A stretch of DNA of 64,000 nt from positions 67,640,308 to 67,704,307 of the forward strand of contig OZ023206.1 of the NCBI GenBank assembly GCA_963995525.1, read 5' to 3'. The translations under genes were made by a program, and so were the position numbers. The stretch comes from Escarpia spicata. Taxonomy: Eukaryota; Annelida; Polychaeta; Sabellida; Siboglinidae. Positions 44,829 to 56,400 of this stretch are shown here, piece after piece (position 1 is the stretch's first letter; every line of letters starts with the position of its first letter). The notes under the pieces were generated by a model. That model was not told where the DNA came from. It did not search any database and saw only the letters and a program-made list of their open reading frames with translations.

Positions 44829-45200
44829 TTATTCTGCATCACGGGATGCTGCTACAAAGAACAGAATCATCTCCAGTCGATGCAGGTACATCATAATGGA
44901 TCTGAACAAGGCGTTCTCGGATCTCTGTGCCTCCCACTCCTGGAACTTCTTCACAACATCATCGCTGGCCAAGGCTTGAAGTAGATGGGTGTTGGCATGT
45001 TTCACAGATTCAGCCTTGGTGTGTTTGCTCACCTCTGAGCAGGCATTTTCAATCTCGGTTGTTGCCTCCAGGGTCATCTCATACAGTGCCACATATGAGT
45101 ATATGTGGGTAGGCAGGGAGCGCTTGAAGTGTGCACACTTCAGGATCTGTTTGGTTGTCGCAGAACCGTACACATCAGCAACCATGTCTGCCAGCATCAT
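44829..45200 (-). pseudogene. Fragment of the same repetitive mobile-element protein family as 6830-9001
   Basis: A 123-residue minus-strand open frame reads MLADMVADVYGSATTKQILK, CAHFKRSLPTHIYSYVALYE, MTLEATTEIENACSEVSKHT, then ASDDVVKKFQEWEAQRSENA and LFRSIMMYLHRLEMILFFVA. It is mainly alpha-helical. From general familiarity it is the segment lying upstream of the HALSGCDTT region in that invertebrate repetitive family. No transposon ends were found around it, so it is an isolated fragment. Confidence 0.5.
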
Positions 45201-45283
45201 CTGATATTGTGGAACGTAGTGGTGCAGTGGTTAGAGCTTCGGAATTATCAATCGAGAGAACCGAATAGTTCTACAATTATAAA

Positions 45284-45945
45284 TTGATTCCTTGCCCATC
45301 ACCACAATATGTAGGTTTAGCCACCAAAAGGCTGGGTGGTTTAGCAGCTGAGATATTGAAAAATACAGGTTTTCAGTGTCCACCATTAAAAAAATCAAAG
45401 ATGGCTGCCATATATACCTTTAAGAAGTGCAAACATTGGTTTTCAGATTCATTATATATCATAACGTTTCCAAAAATATACAGTTTTGCAAATCTAAAAA
45501 AAAGTGAATGAAACACATATGTTTATACGCTGCTACATGTATATTATTCAGTCATAACATGTATAACTGTCATAAACTAGTAGTAATTTCATTATGCTTA
45601 GGTGAATGTAATTGATCCTATTGGATTCCTTGCCCCTCAATAAGTAGGTTTAGCCACGAAAATCAAAAGGCTGGGTGGTTTAGCAGCTGATATGTTGAAA
45701 AATACAGGTTTTCAGTGTCCACCATTTAACAAATCCAAGATGGCCACCATATATACATTTAAAACAATGTAAACATTGGTTTTCAGATTCACTATATCAC
45801 AATTTTCAAAAATCCATATGTTTGCACATATCCAACAAATTAACGAAAATACAAATGTATATTATTCAGTCATAACTTGTATAACTGTCAAAAACTGGTA
45901 ATTTCATTATGCTTAGTTGAATATTGATCCTATTGGATTCCTTCC
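45284..45945. repeat. Two-copy ~330-bp tandem duplication
   Basis: Copies at about 45284-45610 and 45612-45940 share TTTAGCAGCTGA, ATTGAAAAATACAGGTTTTC and CAAACATTGGTTTTCAGATT. A third start (GGATTCCTTCCCCCTCA) follows at 45935. Both contain a YY1-like AAGATGGC motif (45400, 45738). Just upstream, at 45214-45290, is a degenerate tRNA-type SINE head (GTAGTGGTGCAGTGGTTAGA). No coding potential. Confidence 0.8.
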
Positions 45946-46359
45946 CCCTCATTGTGAACCTGTCTAATTGTTGTTGCTCAGAGAACATGACAAATCACAA
46001 TGGTTTTTGATGAAAATGTCGTGTTAACTCCATCGAAAGTAAACAATGCCGCCATTACTGTGAAGCACATGGCTGCCTCGATCTGGCATTACCATATAGT
46101 CACGAATAGACGCCTCTAAACACCCTGTTTCTGTGGAAAAAACACTACGTAATAATACGTATCAAAGTCACAACGGCTTTTATTTATGCAAAAAGAACAA
46201 TACAAGTCGGGTGTAGATTTAAATAGGCCAACTTAATGACATGCAATTTTATTAACCATAGTATAATTGTCACCTGTACTGAGTGCGACAACCCTTGATA
46301 ACCAAATTATGACTACTGTAAATTTTATATTTCTAGCCGCAGCTTTAATTACAGTAGTG
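45946..46359 (+). other. Intron, no gene
   Basis: Unique AT-rich sequence, ending in the 8-bp target site CAGTAGTG of the next element. Confidence 0.45.
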
Positions 46360-48092
46360 CAGACGTGTTAAGTCTCCCGCTTTTCGCGGGAGACTCCCGC
46401 TTTTGGCACCCATCTCCCGTTCTCCCGCGCGGGAAATGAAATCTCCAGTTTTTCATGCCTCCTCCCGTTTTATTTTTAAACCTCCAAAATGTCAGGCTAT
46501 ATGCTCCGTTTCTATGAACAAATATTTCCGCGATTTTCGTTTTAGTGGAATCGCAAGTGTTTTTCGATTACTATTTGTGTAATAACATTTTTAAATACAC
46601 ACCGGAAATGTGCAACAGATGTTTTAATTGGATGGAAACTATTACGTGGACTCGAAACAACGAATTGCATCAGTCGTTCTACAGCGACAAGCAAGGCACA
46701 CATAAACACACAATGACAATGTTATGGCGCCAACGAAACAAAGTTTGCCTCGACCGAAAAAGAAATATTCGTCAAAATGTTTACAGACATGGGTATCAGA
46801 TCTATGTTGGATATCAAACAGTGATAGAGGTGTGATGCACGCGTTTTGCCGAGTGTGCAACTTGCACTTCAGTGTTGCCGCGGGTGGAAACTACGATGCC
46901 CTTCACCATGCCGCAACGTCGCAGCACGTGAATCTTGAACGTGCCTCACACACAAACGATCGAATGACGGGGTTGACGTCGTTCTTTGTCAACCACAAAG
47001 ACCAAGAAATTACCAGGCGGGTAATTGTGGCGGAGACTCTCTTTGTTGATATGGTCGCCGAGCACAACCTTTCATTTATGCTTGGAGACCACTTCACAAA
47101 GATCGTCAAGAAAGTTTTTCCGGACAGTGAAGTCGCAAAGAAGTTTTCGTGCCGTCGGCAGAAAACGACCATGACATTGATAGTGAAGGGTGCGATCGTC
47201 CCAGAACGAAACAAGTTCTGATTTGGATTTGTTTTTTGTAAATTTGCTTTGGCATTTTCATTGTGATCACTGATTAGTCTCATCATATGGAGCATTGCTA
47301 TGTCACTTCTCATTTACAGAATGTATAGAGTGAATTTCTAATAGTTTTGTAAATAATATGTGAATAAATTAAATATAATTCATGCATATAAAGAATAGTT
47401 CTCATTGATATTTTCAGTGGGTGAAATACTTTTCACAATGGTGTGTTGTTTAATTTATAACATTGTACTTTGTGTATATCTGATGTTGTTAAAATTGGAG
47501 AATAATTGGGGTGTGTCATTCATGTCTTTATTATACTTAATGACCCAATTAACTGTCTTGCTTTGAATAGATGAATAACATCTATATTATAATTGTAATT
47601 CATTTAAGGAATTACATGCTTGTCATTTAGAGAGTAAATTACACAAGTTTGGATTTGTTTTTGGTAAATTTTCTTTGGCTTTTTCATGGTGATCACTGAT
47701 TAGTTTCACCATATGGAGCATTGTTATGTAACTTCTCATTTACAGAATGAGTCCTGCTAGTGCTAGGAATTCATGTATAGGGTGAATTTCTAATAGTTTT
47801 ATAAATTATATGTGAATAAGTTAAATAATTATAATTCATGCATATAAAGAATACTTCTCATTCATATTTTCAGTGGGTGAAATACTTTTCACAATCTTGT
47901 CTTGTATTATATATAACAGTGTACTTTGTGAATATCTCAAGTTGTTAAGATATTTTGCAATTAAAGTCTTTTACACTTCTTGTATGCCTTTTAATTATTC
48001 AACCGCCGCGCAACGAAATCGGTCTTTGACGGCTCGATTTTACTTTACGCACAAATCTCCAGTTTTGTCATTTCAGAAACTTAACAGGTCTG
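46360..48092 (+). mobile_element. hAT element, truncated transposase (1.73 kb)
   Basis: Termini CAGACGTGTTAAGT and the complement CAGACCTGTTAAGT (right end at 48092), flanked by CAGTAGTG / CGGTAGTG (8 bp, one mismatch), the expected hAT target duplication. Sub-terminal CCCGC-rich repeats at 46374-46480. Carries a + strand N-terminal transposase ORF. The 3' half contains a ~430-bp direct duplication (47221-47470 and 47649-47960) sharing CATATGGAGCATTG and GGGTGAAATACTTTTCACAA. Confidence 0.87.
46724..47221 (+). CDS. N-terminal fragment of hAT-like transposase (BED-type finger), 165 aa
   Basis: The start reads MAPTKQSLPRPKKKYSSKCL, then QTWVSDLCWI. A zinc-finger-like segment FCRVCNLHFSVAAGGNYDAL plus HHAATSQH (CxxC...H...H), and VDMVAEHNLSFMLGDHFTKI, VKKVFPDSEVAKKFSCRRQK follow. 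These are the standard hAT N-terminal finger and the adjacent helical region (HNLSF..DHF...FPDSxIAKxFxCxRxK). It stops at 47221 before any catalytic DDE residues, so it can at best bind ends. The frame is intact, consistent with a fairly recent deletion derivative. Confidence 0.75.
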   Translation: MAPTKQSLPRPKKKYSSKCLQTWVSDLCWISNSDRGVMHAFCRVCNLHFSVAAGGNYDALHHAATSQHVNLERASHTNDRMTGLTSFFVNHKDQEITRRVIVAETLFVDMVAEHNLSFMLGDHFTKIVKKVFPDSEVAKKFSCRRQKTTMTLIVKGAIVPERNKF

Positions 48093-48832
48093 CGGTAGTG
48101 TGTAGTCGAAATGATAACAATGATGGCAAAGTTGGGGTGCGGCTTTAAATATAGTAAAATACAAAAAATAATTACATAACACATAAAAACCTGTGAAAAT
48201 CCATCGTCATCGAAATCACTTTCATCGTCACCGTTGAAGAATGCCATGATGTTCTGGCGGTGTCATTCGATGTATACGTGCCGCGCGCACTGAGCAAACA
48301 TCTTCAAATATGATGGCATCATCCATTTTACAACTAAAAAATCCTCCAAAGATACTTTCATTGTCGCTATCAAAGAACGCCGCCTGGAATGGCATGGCGG
48401 CGTCATCCCGCGTATCCGTGTCTGGGCCGTTGGCATCATGGACCATTCTTTGAAATTTGAATATGATGGCATCCTCTGTTCTTAGCAACTGTCCCACACT
48501 AGCAGACATCAACTGTAACAACTGTCTGCTTTGTTCAGACACTAGCACCTGGATCAGGTGTTGATGTTTTAAGCCAAGTTCCAAGCACACCATTCACACC
48601 TTGGCTTTACTGAAGCCAGGCTTCACCTGATTATCAACACAACACCTTTACAAGTGCCCCTTTGCACTGGAGTAAATTGCACTTTCCCTGGTACAAGGTA
48701 CAGTGTTATAATCCCAAGTGCCTGGGCCAACTGTCTGGAATTTGAAGAAATAGGCCAAACCACAAGATTACATCTGTTCTCACGCTGCATTCTCACGGCA
48801 ACGGAGCGACTATAACTATTACATTGTAATTC
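48093..48832 (-). other. Intron with an unclassified 121-residue minus-strand open frame
   Basis: The minus-strand open frame 48593-48228 starts MVCLELGLKHQHLIQVLVSE and shows an internal repeat: DDAAMPFQAAFFDSDNESIF then MDDAIIFEDVCSVRAARIHR. I do not recognise it. It might be the degenerate N-terminus of another transposon gene. Sequence on both sides has no further signal. Confidence 0.3.
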
Positions 48833-49545
48833 ATCATCATCATCATCATCATCATTGTGCAGCCGTAGTAGCCCGTGGTTGTGCGAATGTCGTTTCCAAA
48901 TCTGCCTGTCTTGCGCTATCCTCTGCCAGATGGTGCCCTTCCAGTAGTCGTCTAGTTCGTCTCTCCACCGTCTTGCCGGTCTTCCTCTAGATCGTTTCCC
49001 TTCGTATGATCTCCAGGTTGTGATATGTGATGTCCATCGGTTATCTTGTAGTCTGCTGATGTGACCTGCCCAGGTCCACTTCTATCTTCTGATTTGTTCT
49101 ATCACGACTATGACCTTTGTCTTCTGTCTTACCCAGATGTTTGTATTTCTCTCCTGATATGTGATGTTTAACATACTTCTTTCCATCTTCGTTTGTGCAG
49201 CTGCTAGATTGTTCTTGGCTTGGATGGTGAGTGCCCAAGTTTCCACGCCATATGTCATCGCTGGAAGTACGCATGGGTTGATTGTCTCTTCAAGCAGGTT
49301 CCAAAGTTACCCTTGAAGATCTTACAGTGTTTGGCGAATGCTGTCCAGCCGACAGTGATCCTTCTTTGAATCTCCTTGTCTTGGTTTTTGTCTCTGATAC
49401 TGTATCGCTGTCCCAGATAGACGTAGATTTCAACGTTCTCTATCTGCGTCGTGTTGATATATATTGGTGTGTCATTTTCTAGCATCACTTTTGTCTTTGA
49501 GACGGAAGTTGTAATTACATTGTAATTACTAGCTGTCAATCAAGC
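48833..49545 (-). mobile_element. 3' fragment of an RTE-like LINE (minus strand) with (CAT)n tail
   Basis: Minus-strand 49539-49255 reads SVSKTKVMLENDTPIYINTT, QIENVEIYVYLGQRYSIRDK and QRRITVGWTAFAKHCKIFKG. Frameshifted pieces (ALTIQAKNNLAAAQTKMERS-like, SRGRPARRW) continue down to 48860. The order SKTKVM...YxYLGQ...RRIxxGWxAFxK...ERSMLNI...W.GH...GRPxRRWxDE is the C-terminal domain of RTE-type LINEs. It ends in a seven-unit CAT microsatellite (48834-48854), the expected simple-repeat tail. Non-functional. Confidence 0.75.
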
Positions 49546-50042
49546 ACCTTTGAAATCAAGCTGGTACAACTGCACTAAACCAGCTCTAGTCTTTTCAAGC
49601 ATTTATAACATCGACTTTATACATGATTCTACATAAAATGGCATAAAAATAAAACTTTTCCAAATATTTTAATAATTCTAGCTTAACCGTATAGCTTAAA
49701 TGCATGGCTACATTTCGTTCACTGGATGTATGGACATTCAACCACCCAGCTATTTTCTGGTAGCATGATGAAATTTGTTTATTTTTGTTTTCTATTTTGA
49801 CAACATTCACATATAGTGATATTCCAACGATAATGTAAAATGTGATGTAGTTATTATCAATGCATCACAATCAAGTCTTTTACCAATAAAATTATACCTT
49901 ATTCATTCAGTTATGATAATTATTAGCAAAGTGATGACTTTCTTTATGGAACCTTTTAATTTTTCTTAATTGTTTGCGCTATGGAAGTATGTCACACGCA
50001 GGACTAAAATGGTCTTGGCTCAAAGTCCAGGTGCGGCTTTAA
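49546..50042 (+). other. Intron, no gene
   Basis: AT-rich. Its end (CAAAGTCCAGGTGCGGCTTTAA) resembles sequence on the far side of the next element (CAAAAGTCAGGGTGCGGCTTTA at 52503-52524) and near 48130, so it is itself part of a dispersed repeat. Confidence 0.5.
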
Positions 50043-52448
50043 GGGGAGACACGGCAGTCTGAAATACGTTAATAATTATTTTTAAGACATTTTTTGTTTC
50101 TTTCAGTTTTTGACAGATTGACATATCTACTTCACAATAAAGATCGTTTTTTAACAGTTACTCACCGCTAAGTAATTATATTAGCACTAACTTAGATGGC
50201 CCATCAAATGTGAAATGACAATAAATATTTGAATCGATGAAACACGCCAAAAGTAATCCAAGTTTATGCCTTGACAACGACAACGTTTGTTCATGATACA
50301 CCATTTTGTTTGGTATCAAAAGAACGGCCGTCTTCTTGGCTATCTGTCAGTTATGTTGATAGTCACGCCCCTTTTCTCCAAAGTTGAGTTTTCCCGCGTT
50401 GAAACCGAGTCCAAATTTCCGATGATCGCCTTATTTAGCACATAATTATGCAAATGAGACACGGAACTGGCCGAAAGCCTCGCATTCGTGGTTTTATGAC
50501 GCGTTTTTTCTCAAAATGAGGCACGCAACCAGCCGAAAGCAAGGATCATTCAACCGGTTTTATGACGCGTCTTCGTTCAAAACGAGGCAAATCAATCCCA
50601 CGATGCTTTGCGTTGTCTGCTTTCCTGTTTACATTGTTGCTACGGAGAACAGTTTGACACTCGATAAACGGACGATATATTTTATTAAAAAGAGAGTTTA
50701 AATGAGATGCCGCCGAAGAAATCAAAAGTTATACGCAAGCGCCTGAGTGAGTGCAATGCTGCACGTCGTTGGTCGTCCGAGGAAGCCGACTTAGCAGCCG
50801 TAATCGACGGCGAAAGCGAATTGATTTGAAGCAGACGACACTGCGACTGACACTGACAGCGCCGGGAAGATCGCAACAGCTGACGCCGGAGCGACTGCAC
50901 AGCTACCAGGGACGGCCCAGGCAACACCGTGTCGCACTACAGTCGTCTCGTCACGCAAAATTGTCACCATGAACGCCGTTAAATGTGACAACCCTGACGA
51001 ACAGAGGGAACTGAGCAGTCGAGATTGGTGTGTTGTCGATGTTGGCCAACTCAATGAAGTGGTCGCTGATGTCTTCTGCCCTGCACTGAAAACTTCTAAT
51101 GCTATTGCATTATACTGTTGAAACATGTTGATCAGAAGTGACTGTTTATGCTCCACACTGTGCCATATGGTGTACATGGATGTTGTGTTATATATACCAA
51201 ATGTTTCAGAGTTAGTGATGATTGACTGACATGTCAAACATGTGATGATTGTATGGACACACTGCTGTTGCATTTGTAAAATGCCTCAGGAAGTGGTGCT
51301 TAGGTTGACAAGTCACAACATGTGCAGAGTGGGAAACTGTCCGAATTCTTGCTTCAGCTATGATTCCTGGCATTATAATGTGTGGGGTGAAGGTGGGGGG
51401 GTGGGAGGGGTGGGGGTGAAAATGTTATAATGATGTCACTTTTAATGGACTATTAATCCTATAGACATTTATGTATATAACATCTTCTTTATCTAACATG
51501 CATTTCAGAGTTGAAGAAAACAGGCTGACATGTCACGACTGTGTGGATACATACAAGCTGCATTTGTAAAAGTGAAGTGATGCTTACTTAGGAAAATACC
51601 TCTCTGATCTCATAATCAGGTTTCTTTGCATAACCAATGCATATGGACTGTTACATGCTATCAGTATGCATGTTTTATGTTGGACACAAGTCACAATGTA
51701 TGCAATGTGAATTATGTGTGAAAACTGTCTGAATTGGTGCGTCGACCATGATTACTCGCATTATGAATTAGGGGGGTAGGGGTAAACAATGACATAATTG
51801 TGTCACTGTTAATGAAATGTTTCACTTAGAAACACTCACATATTGTATATACATGGCAAGCCTACCATACTGATGCTTATTTGCAACATCTAGTATGTGC
51901 AAGACATTAAAATTACTTTGTTCATACTTTGAGTGCCGTTTTCTCAGTTATCACTTTTTTGTAGGAAAAATGAATAGAACTCCAAAACTAACCAAGCAAT
52001 TCATACCAACTTTTTACACAGTAATAATGACATAACTATCTACATTCCTGTGCATTGAAATTATGATCAGTCATTTGGATTATATCCCATAGGGGTTTGA
52101 ATGTGAAAATATTGAAGAAAAAAATAAAAATAAAACAAAAAATTGTCCAAAAAAATCTGAATGACATACAAATGGCTATGCACAGAAAGTTAGAATAGTT
52201 CATTATCTAAATAAAAACATTTCAATTGCATAAATTAGTATAGGGGTTTCAGTGTTCTATTCAATTAAACTTTTGCTGTTTTATGACTTATTTTTTCGAT
52301 TAAAACCCCCTAGCGCACTTAAATATTAGAAAACAAAAATAAAAATCATGAAATATCCTTAGTTTTAGTACAGTAACTTCATACAATACATAGTTGGTGA
52401 AATTTATCAGCTTTAAATTAAAAAAAAAATTCCGCGTCCTGTGATCCC
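50043..52448 (+). mobile_element. Mutator/Kolobok-like TTAA element, decayed (2.4 kb)
   Basis: Flanked by TTAA (50039-50042 and 52449-52452). The left end GGGGAGACACGGCAGTCTG matches the family end at 30493. The right end in complement is GGGATCACAGGACGCGG, only partly similar. A + strand transposase N-terminus begins 660 bp in; the rest is non-coding with diverged direct similarity between 51180-51420 and 51500-51790 (ACATGTCA...TGTATGGACAC, GGAAACTGTCCGAATT). The same-strand promoter-like stretch 50080-50420 is paralleled at 30560-30840. Confidence 0.6.
50707..51121 (+). pseudogene. N-terminal fragment of Mutator-like transposase
   Basis: Begins MPPKKSKVIRKRLSECNAAR and RWSSEEADLAAVIDGESELI. 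After a frameshift near 50826 it continues with an acidic Ala/Thr-rich stretch and SSRDWCVVDVGQLNEVVADV before stopping after ALYC. A basic start followed by WCVVDVxxLNEVxxxV is typical of the N-terminal region of Mutator-like invertebrate transposases, where a CPxC finger usually follows. Here CPALKTS shows the finger is broken. Catalytic core absent. Confidence 0.6.
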
Positions 52449-52452
52449 TTAA

Positions 52453-52677
52453 ATAAGGTTTTTGCCTGTGACAAACTGCACGGAGGAAAGTCGGGGTTTA
52501 GGTCAAAAGTCAGGGTGCGGCTTTAGGGGTGTGGCTACAAATACAGAATTTATGGTACTAGCTAAATCACTACTGGCTACTATGTTAAATTCACCATTGT
52601 TGATTTTTGGTGTTAACATTTGTTCTTTGCTGAGTGTGTGTGTGTGTGTGATTATTGGTGATTTGATATGGTTGTAG
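52453..52677 (+). other. Intron end with GT microsatellite
   Basis: Contains a GT run at 52634-52650 and ends in the acceptor GGTTGTAG, which is weak in pyrimidines. Confidence 0.6.
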
Positions 52678-52842
52678 CTGAGTGTTCTCCTGGTCACTTC
52701 TCCTATGATGGTCGTGAGCCATGTCGACCCTGTCCCAGAGGCTTCTACCAGGCCGAGAGTGGACAAACAGACTGCACTGTATGCTCTGGACAGACAACAG
52801 CACAAGAAGGGTCAGCCAGCCCTGACAAATGTACAGAAACTG
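52678..52842 (+). CDS. Internal exon: GCC2/GCC3 Cys-rich repeat 3
   Basis: 165 bp, phase 1/1, donor GTGGGT at 52843. Reads AECSPGHFSYDGREPCRPCP, RGFYQAESGQTDCTVCSGQT and GSASPDKCTETG. It is the best match to the SCUBE-type repeat (xCSPGxFSxDGxxPCxxCPxGxYQxExGxxxC). These repeats in SCUBE precede CUB domains; here PAN exons follow instead, so the protein is not a plain SCUBE orthologue. Confidence 0.93.
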
Positions 52843-53430
52843 GTGGGTTCCTTCTTCTATTAATGACCATCGGTCAAGCAGTTAACCGTTGCAATATTGG
52901 TTTGAGAAGTGTGACAGGTTTTCTCCATTTCCCTGTGTGGGATCTTACTTCCCCTGGCACATACACCAGATACAAGGGACCAACGGCTTATAGTGTCTCT
53001 TCCGAAAGACACAGGCATCGTAGGGTGAATGAAATTGCCCAAGTTTTGACACAGCAGCCAAACCAGTGTATTTGCATTCAATCCTATTTGCAATCTTGTA
53101 TAAATTACACTAAAGCACAATGAAGAGCACAAGTCTGCCTCCCGACACAATATCTAGCTCCCAGATATGTTTAGCACATATTGATCTGAAGAAATTATGG
53201 GTGACTTCTTCACAATAACAAAAAATTACCAAGAAAATACGCCTATCTACCCCAAAATATTTCCCACAGGAAAATAAAATAAAAAGAAAACCTGTTCTGC
53301 CTATCGTAAAATGTTAGAGCATGCAACAGGAAAGACCGATATTATTCTGATAGACTGCATTGGGATAATTGTATAAAGAGAGATTGGGGGAGTGGAGTGG
53401 AGGAGAAGAGTGCAATATAGAGGGTAGTGG
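52843..53430 (+). other. Intron start with SINE-like sequence
   Basis: CTGTGTGGGATCTTACTTCC (52933), ATACAAGGGACCAACGGC and GAAATTGCCCAAGTTTTGAC at 52930-53050 resemble the conserved 3' domain of invertebrate SINEs. A related reversed motif lies at 17050. No gene. Confidence 0.5.
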
Positions 53431-56400
53431 AGACAGTTGGTGGAGTCAGCAGTACAAGAAAGAGGGGATTGGAGACAGTTGGTGGAGACAGCAGTGAAAG
53501 ATAGAGGGAAGTGGAGAGTATTGGTGGAGACAGCAGTGAAAGATAGAGGGGAGTGGAGACAGTTGGTGGAGACAGTAGTACAAGATAGAGGGGAGTGGAG
53601 ACAGTTGGTGGAGTCGGCAGTCCAAGATAGAGGGGAGTGGAGACAGTTGGCAGAGATGGCAGTACAAGATAGAGGCGAGTGGAGACAGTTGGTGGAGTCA
53701 GCAGTACAAGATAGAGGAGAGTGGAGACAGTTGGCAGAGACGGCAGTACAAGATAGAGGGGAATGGAGACAGTTGGTGGAGTCAGCAGTACAAGATAGAG
53801 GGGAGTGGAGACAGTTGGCAGAGACGGCAGTACAAGATAGAGGGGAATGGAGACAGTTGGCAGAGACGGCAGTACAAGATAGAGGGGAATGGAGACAGTT
53901 GGTGGAGTCAGCAGTACAAGATAGAGGGGAGTGGAGACAGTTGGTGGAGTCAGCAGTATAAGATAGAGGGGAATGGAGACAGTTGGCAGAGACGGCAGTA
54001 CAAGATAGAGGGGAATGGAGACAGTTGGTGGAGTCAGCAGTACAAGATAGAGGGGAGTGGAGACAGTTGGTGGAGTCAGCAGTACAAGATAGAGGGGAGT
54101 GGAGACAGTTGGCAGAGACGGCAGTAGAAGATAGAGGGGAATGGAGACAGTTGGTGGAGTCAGCAGTACAAGATAGAGGGGAGTGGAGACAGTTGGCAGA
54201 GACGGCAGTACAAGATAGAGGGGAATGGAGACAGTTGGTGGAGTCAGCAGTACAAGATAGAGGAGAGTGGAGACAGTTGGCAGAGACGGCAGTACAAGAT
54301 AGAGGGGAATGGAGACAGTTGGTGGAGTCAGCAGTACAAGATAGAGGGGAGTGGAGACAGTTGGCAGAGACGGCAGTACAAGATAGAGGGGAGTGGAGAC
54401 AGTTGGTGGAGACAGTAGTACAAGATAGAGGGGAATGGAGACAGTTGGCAGAGACGGCAGTACAAGATAGAGGGGAGTGGAGACAGTTGGTGGAGACAAC
54501 AGTAAAAGATAGAGGGGAATGGAGACAGTTGGCAGAGACGGCAGTACAAGATAGAGGGGAGTGGCGACAGTTGGCAGAGACGGCAGTACAAGATAGAGGG
54601 GAATGGAGACAGTTGGCAGAGACGGCAGTACAAGATAGAGGGGAGTGGAGACAGTTGGTGGAGTCAGCAGTACAAGATAGAGGGGAGTGGAGACAGTTGG
54701 CAGAGACGGCAGTACAAGATAGAGGAGAGTGGAGACAGTTGGCAGAGACGGCAGTACAAGATAGAGGAGAGTGGAGACAGTTGGCAGAGACGGCAGTACA
54801 AGATAGAGGGGAATGGAGACAGTTGGCAGAGACGGCAGTACAAGATAGAGGGGAGTGGAGACAGTTGGTGGAGTCAGCAGTACAAGATAGAGGGGAGTTG
54901 AGACAGTTGGTGGAGTCAGCAGTACAAGATAGAGGGGAATGGAGACAATTGGCAGAGACGGCAGTACAAGATAGAGGGGAATGGAGACAGTTGGTGGAGT
55001 CAGCAGTACAAGATAGAGGGGAGTGGAGACAGTTGGTGGAGTCAGCAGTACAAGATAGAGGGGAATGGAGACAGTTGGCAGAGACGGCAGTACAAGATAG
55101 AGGGGAATGGAGACAGTTGGCAGAGACGGCAGTACAAGATAGAGGGGAGTGGCGACAGTTGGTGGAGTCAGCAGTACAAGATAGAGGGGAATGGAGACAG
55201 TTGGTGGAGACAGCAGTGAAAGATGTAGGGGAGTGGAGACAGTTGGTGGAGTCAGCAGTACAAGATAGAGGGGAGTGTAGACAGTTGGTGGAGTCAGCAG
55301 TACAAGATAGAGGGGATTGGAGACAGTTGGTGGAGACAGCAGTGAAAGATAGAGGGGAGTGGAGACAGTTGGTGGAGACAGCAGTGCAAGATAGAGGGGA
55401 GTGTAGACAGTTGGTGGAGTCAGCAGTACAAGATAGAGGGGATTGGAGACAGTTGGTGGAGTCAGCAGTACAAGATAGAGGGGAATGGAGACAGTTGGTG
55501 GAGACAGCAGTGAAAGATAGAGGGGAGTGGAGACAGTTGGTGGAGTCAGCAGTACAAGATAGAGGGGAGTGTAGACAGTTGGTGGAGTCAGCAGTACAAG
55601 ATAGAGGGGAGTGGAGACAGTTGGTGGAGTCAGCAGTACAAGATAGAGGGGAATGGAGACAGTTGGTGGAGACAACAGTAAAAGATAGAGGGGAGTGGAG
55701 ACAGTTGGTGGAGACAGCAGTGCAAGATAGAGGGGAGTGTAGACAGTTGGTGGAGTCAGCAGTACAAGATAGAGGGGAGTGTAGACAGGTGGTGGAGTCA
55801 GCAGTACAAGATAGAGGGGAATGGAGACAGTTGGCAGAGACGGCAGTACAAGATAGAGGGGAGTGGAGACAGTTGGTGGAGACAACAGTAAAAGATAGAG
55901 GGGAGTGGAGACAGTTGGTGGAGACAGCAGTGCAAGATAGAGGGGAGTGGAGACAGTTGGTGGAGACAACAGTAAAAGATAGAGGGGAGTGGAGACAGTT
56001 GGTGGAGTCAGCAGTACAAGATAGAGGGGAATGGAGACAGTTGGTGGAGACAACAGTAAAAGATAGAGGGGAGTGTAGACAGGTGGTGGAGTCAGCAGTA
56101 CAAGATAGAGGGGAATGGAGACAGTTGGCAGAGACAGCAGTACAAGATAGAGGGGAATGGAGACAGTTGGTGGAGACAACAGTAAAAGATAGAGGGGAGT
56201 GGAGACAGTTGGTGGAGACAGCAGTGCAAGATAGAGGGGAGTGGAGACAGTTGGTGGAGACAACAGTAAAAGATAGAGGGGAGTGGAGACAGTTGGTGGA
56301 GACAGCAGTGCAAGATAGAGGGGAATGGAGACAGTTGGTGGAGACAGCAGTGCAAGATAGAGGGGAGTGGAGACAGTTGGTGGAGACAACAGTAAAAGAT

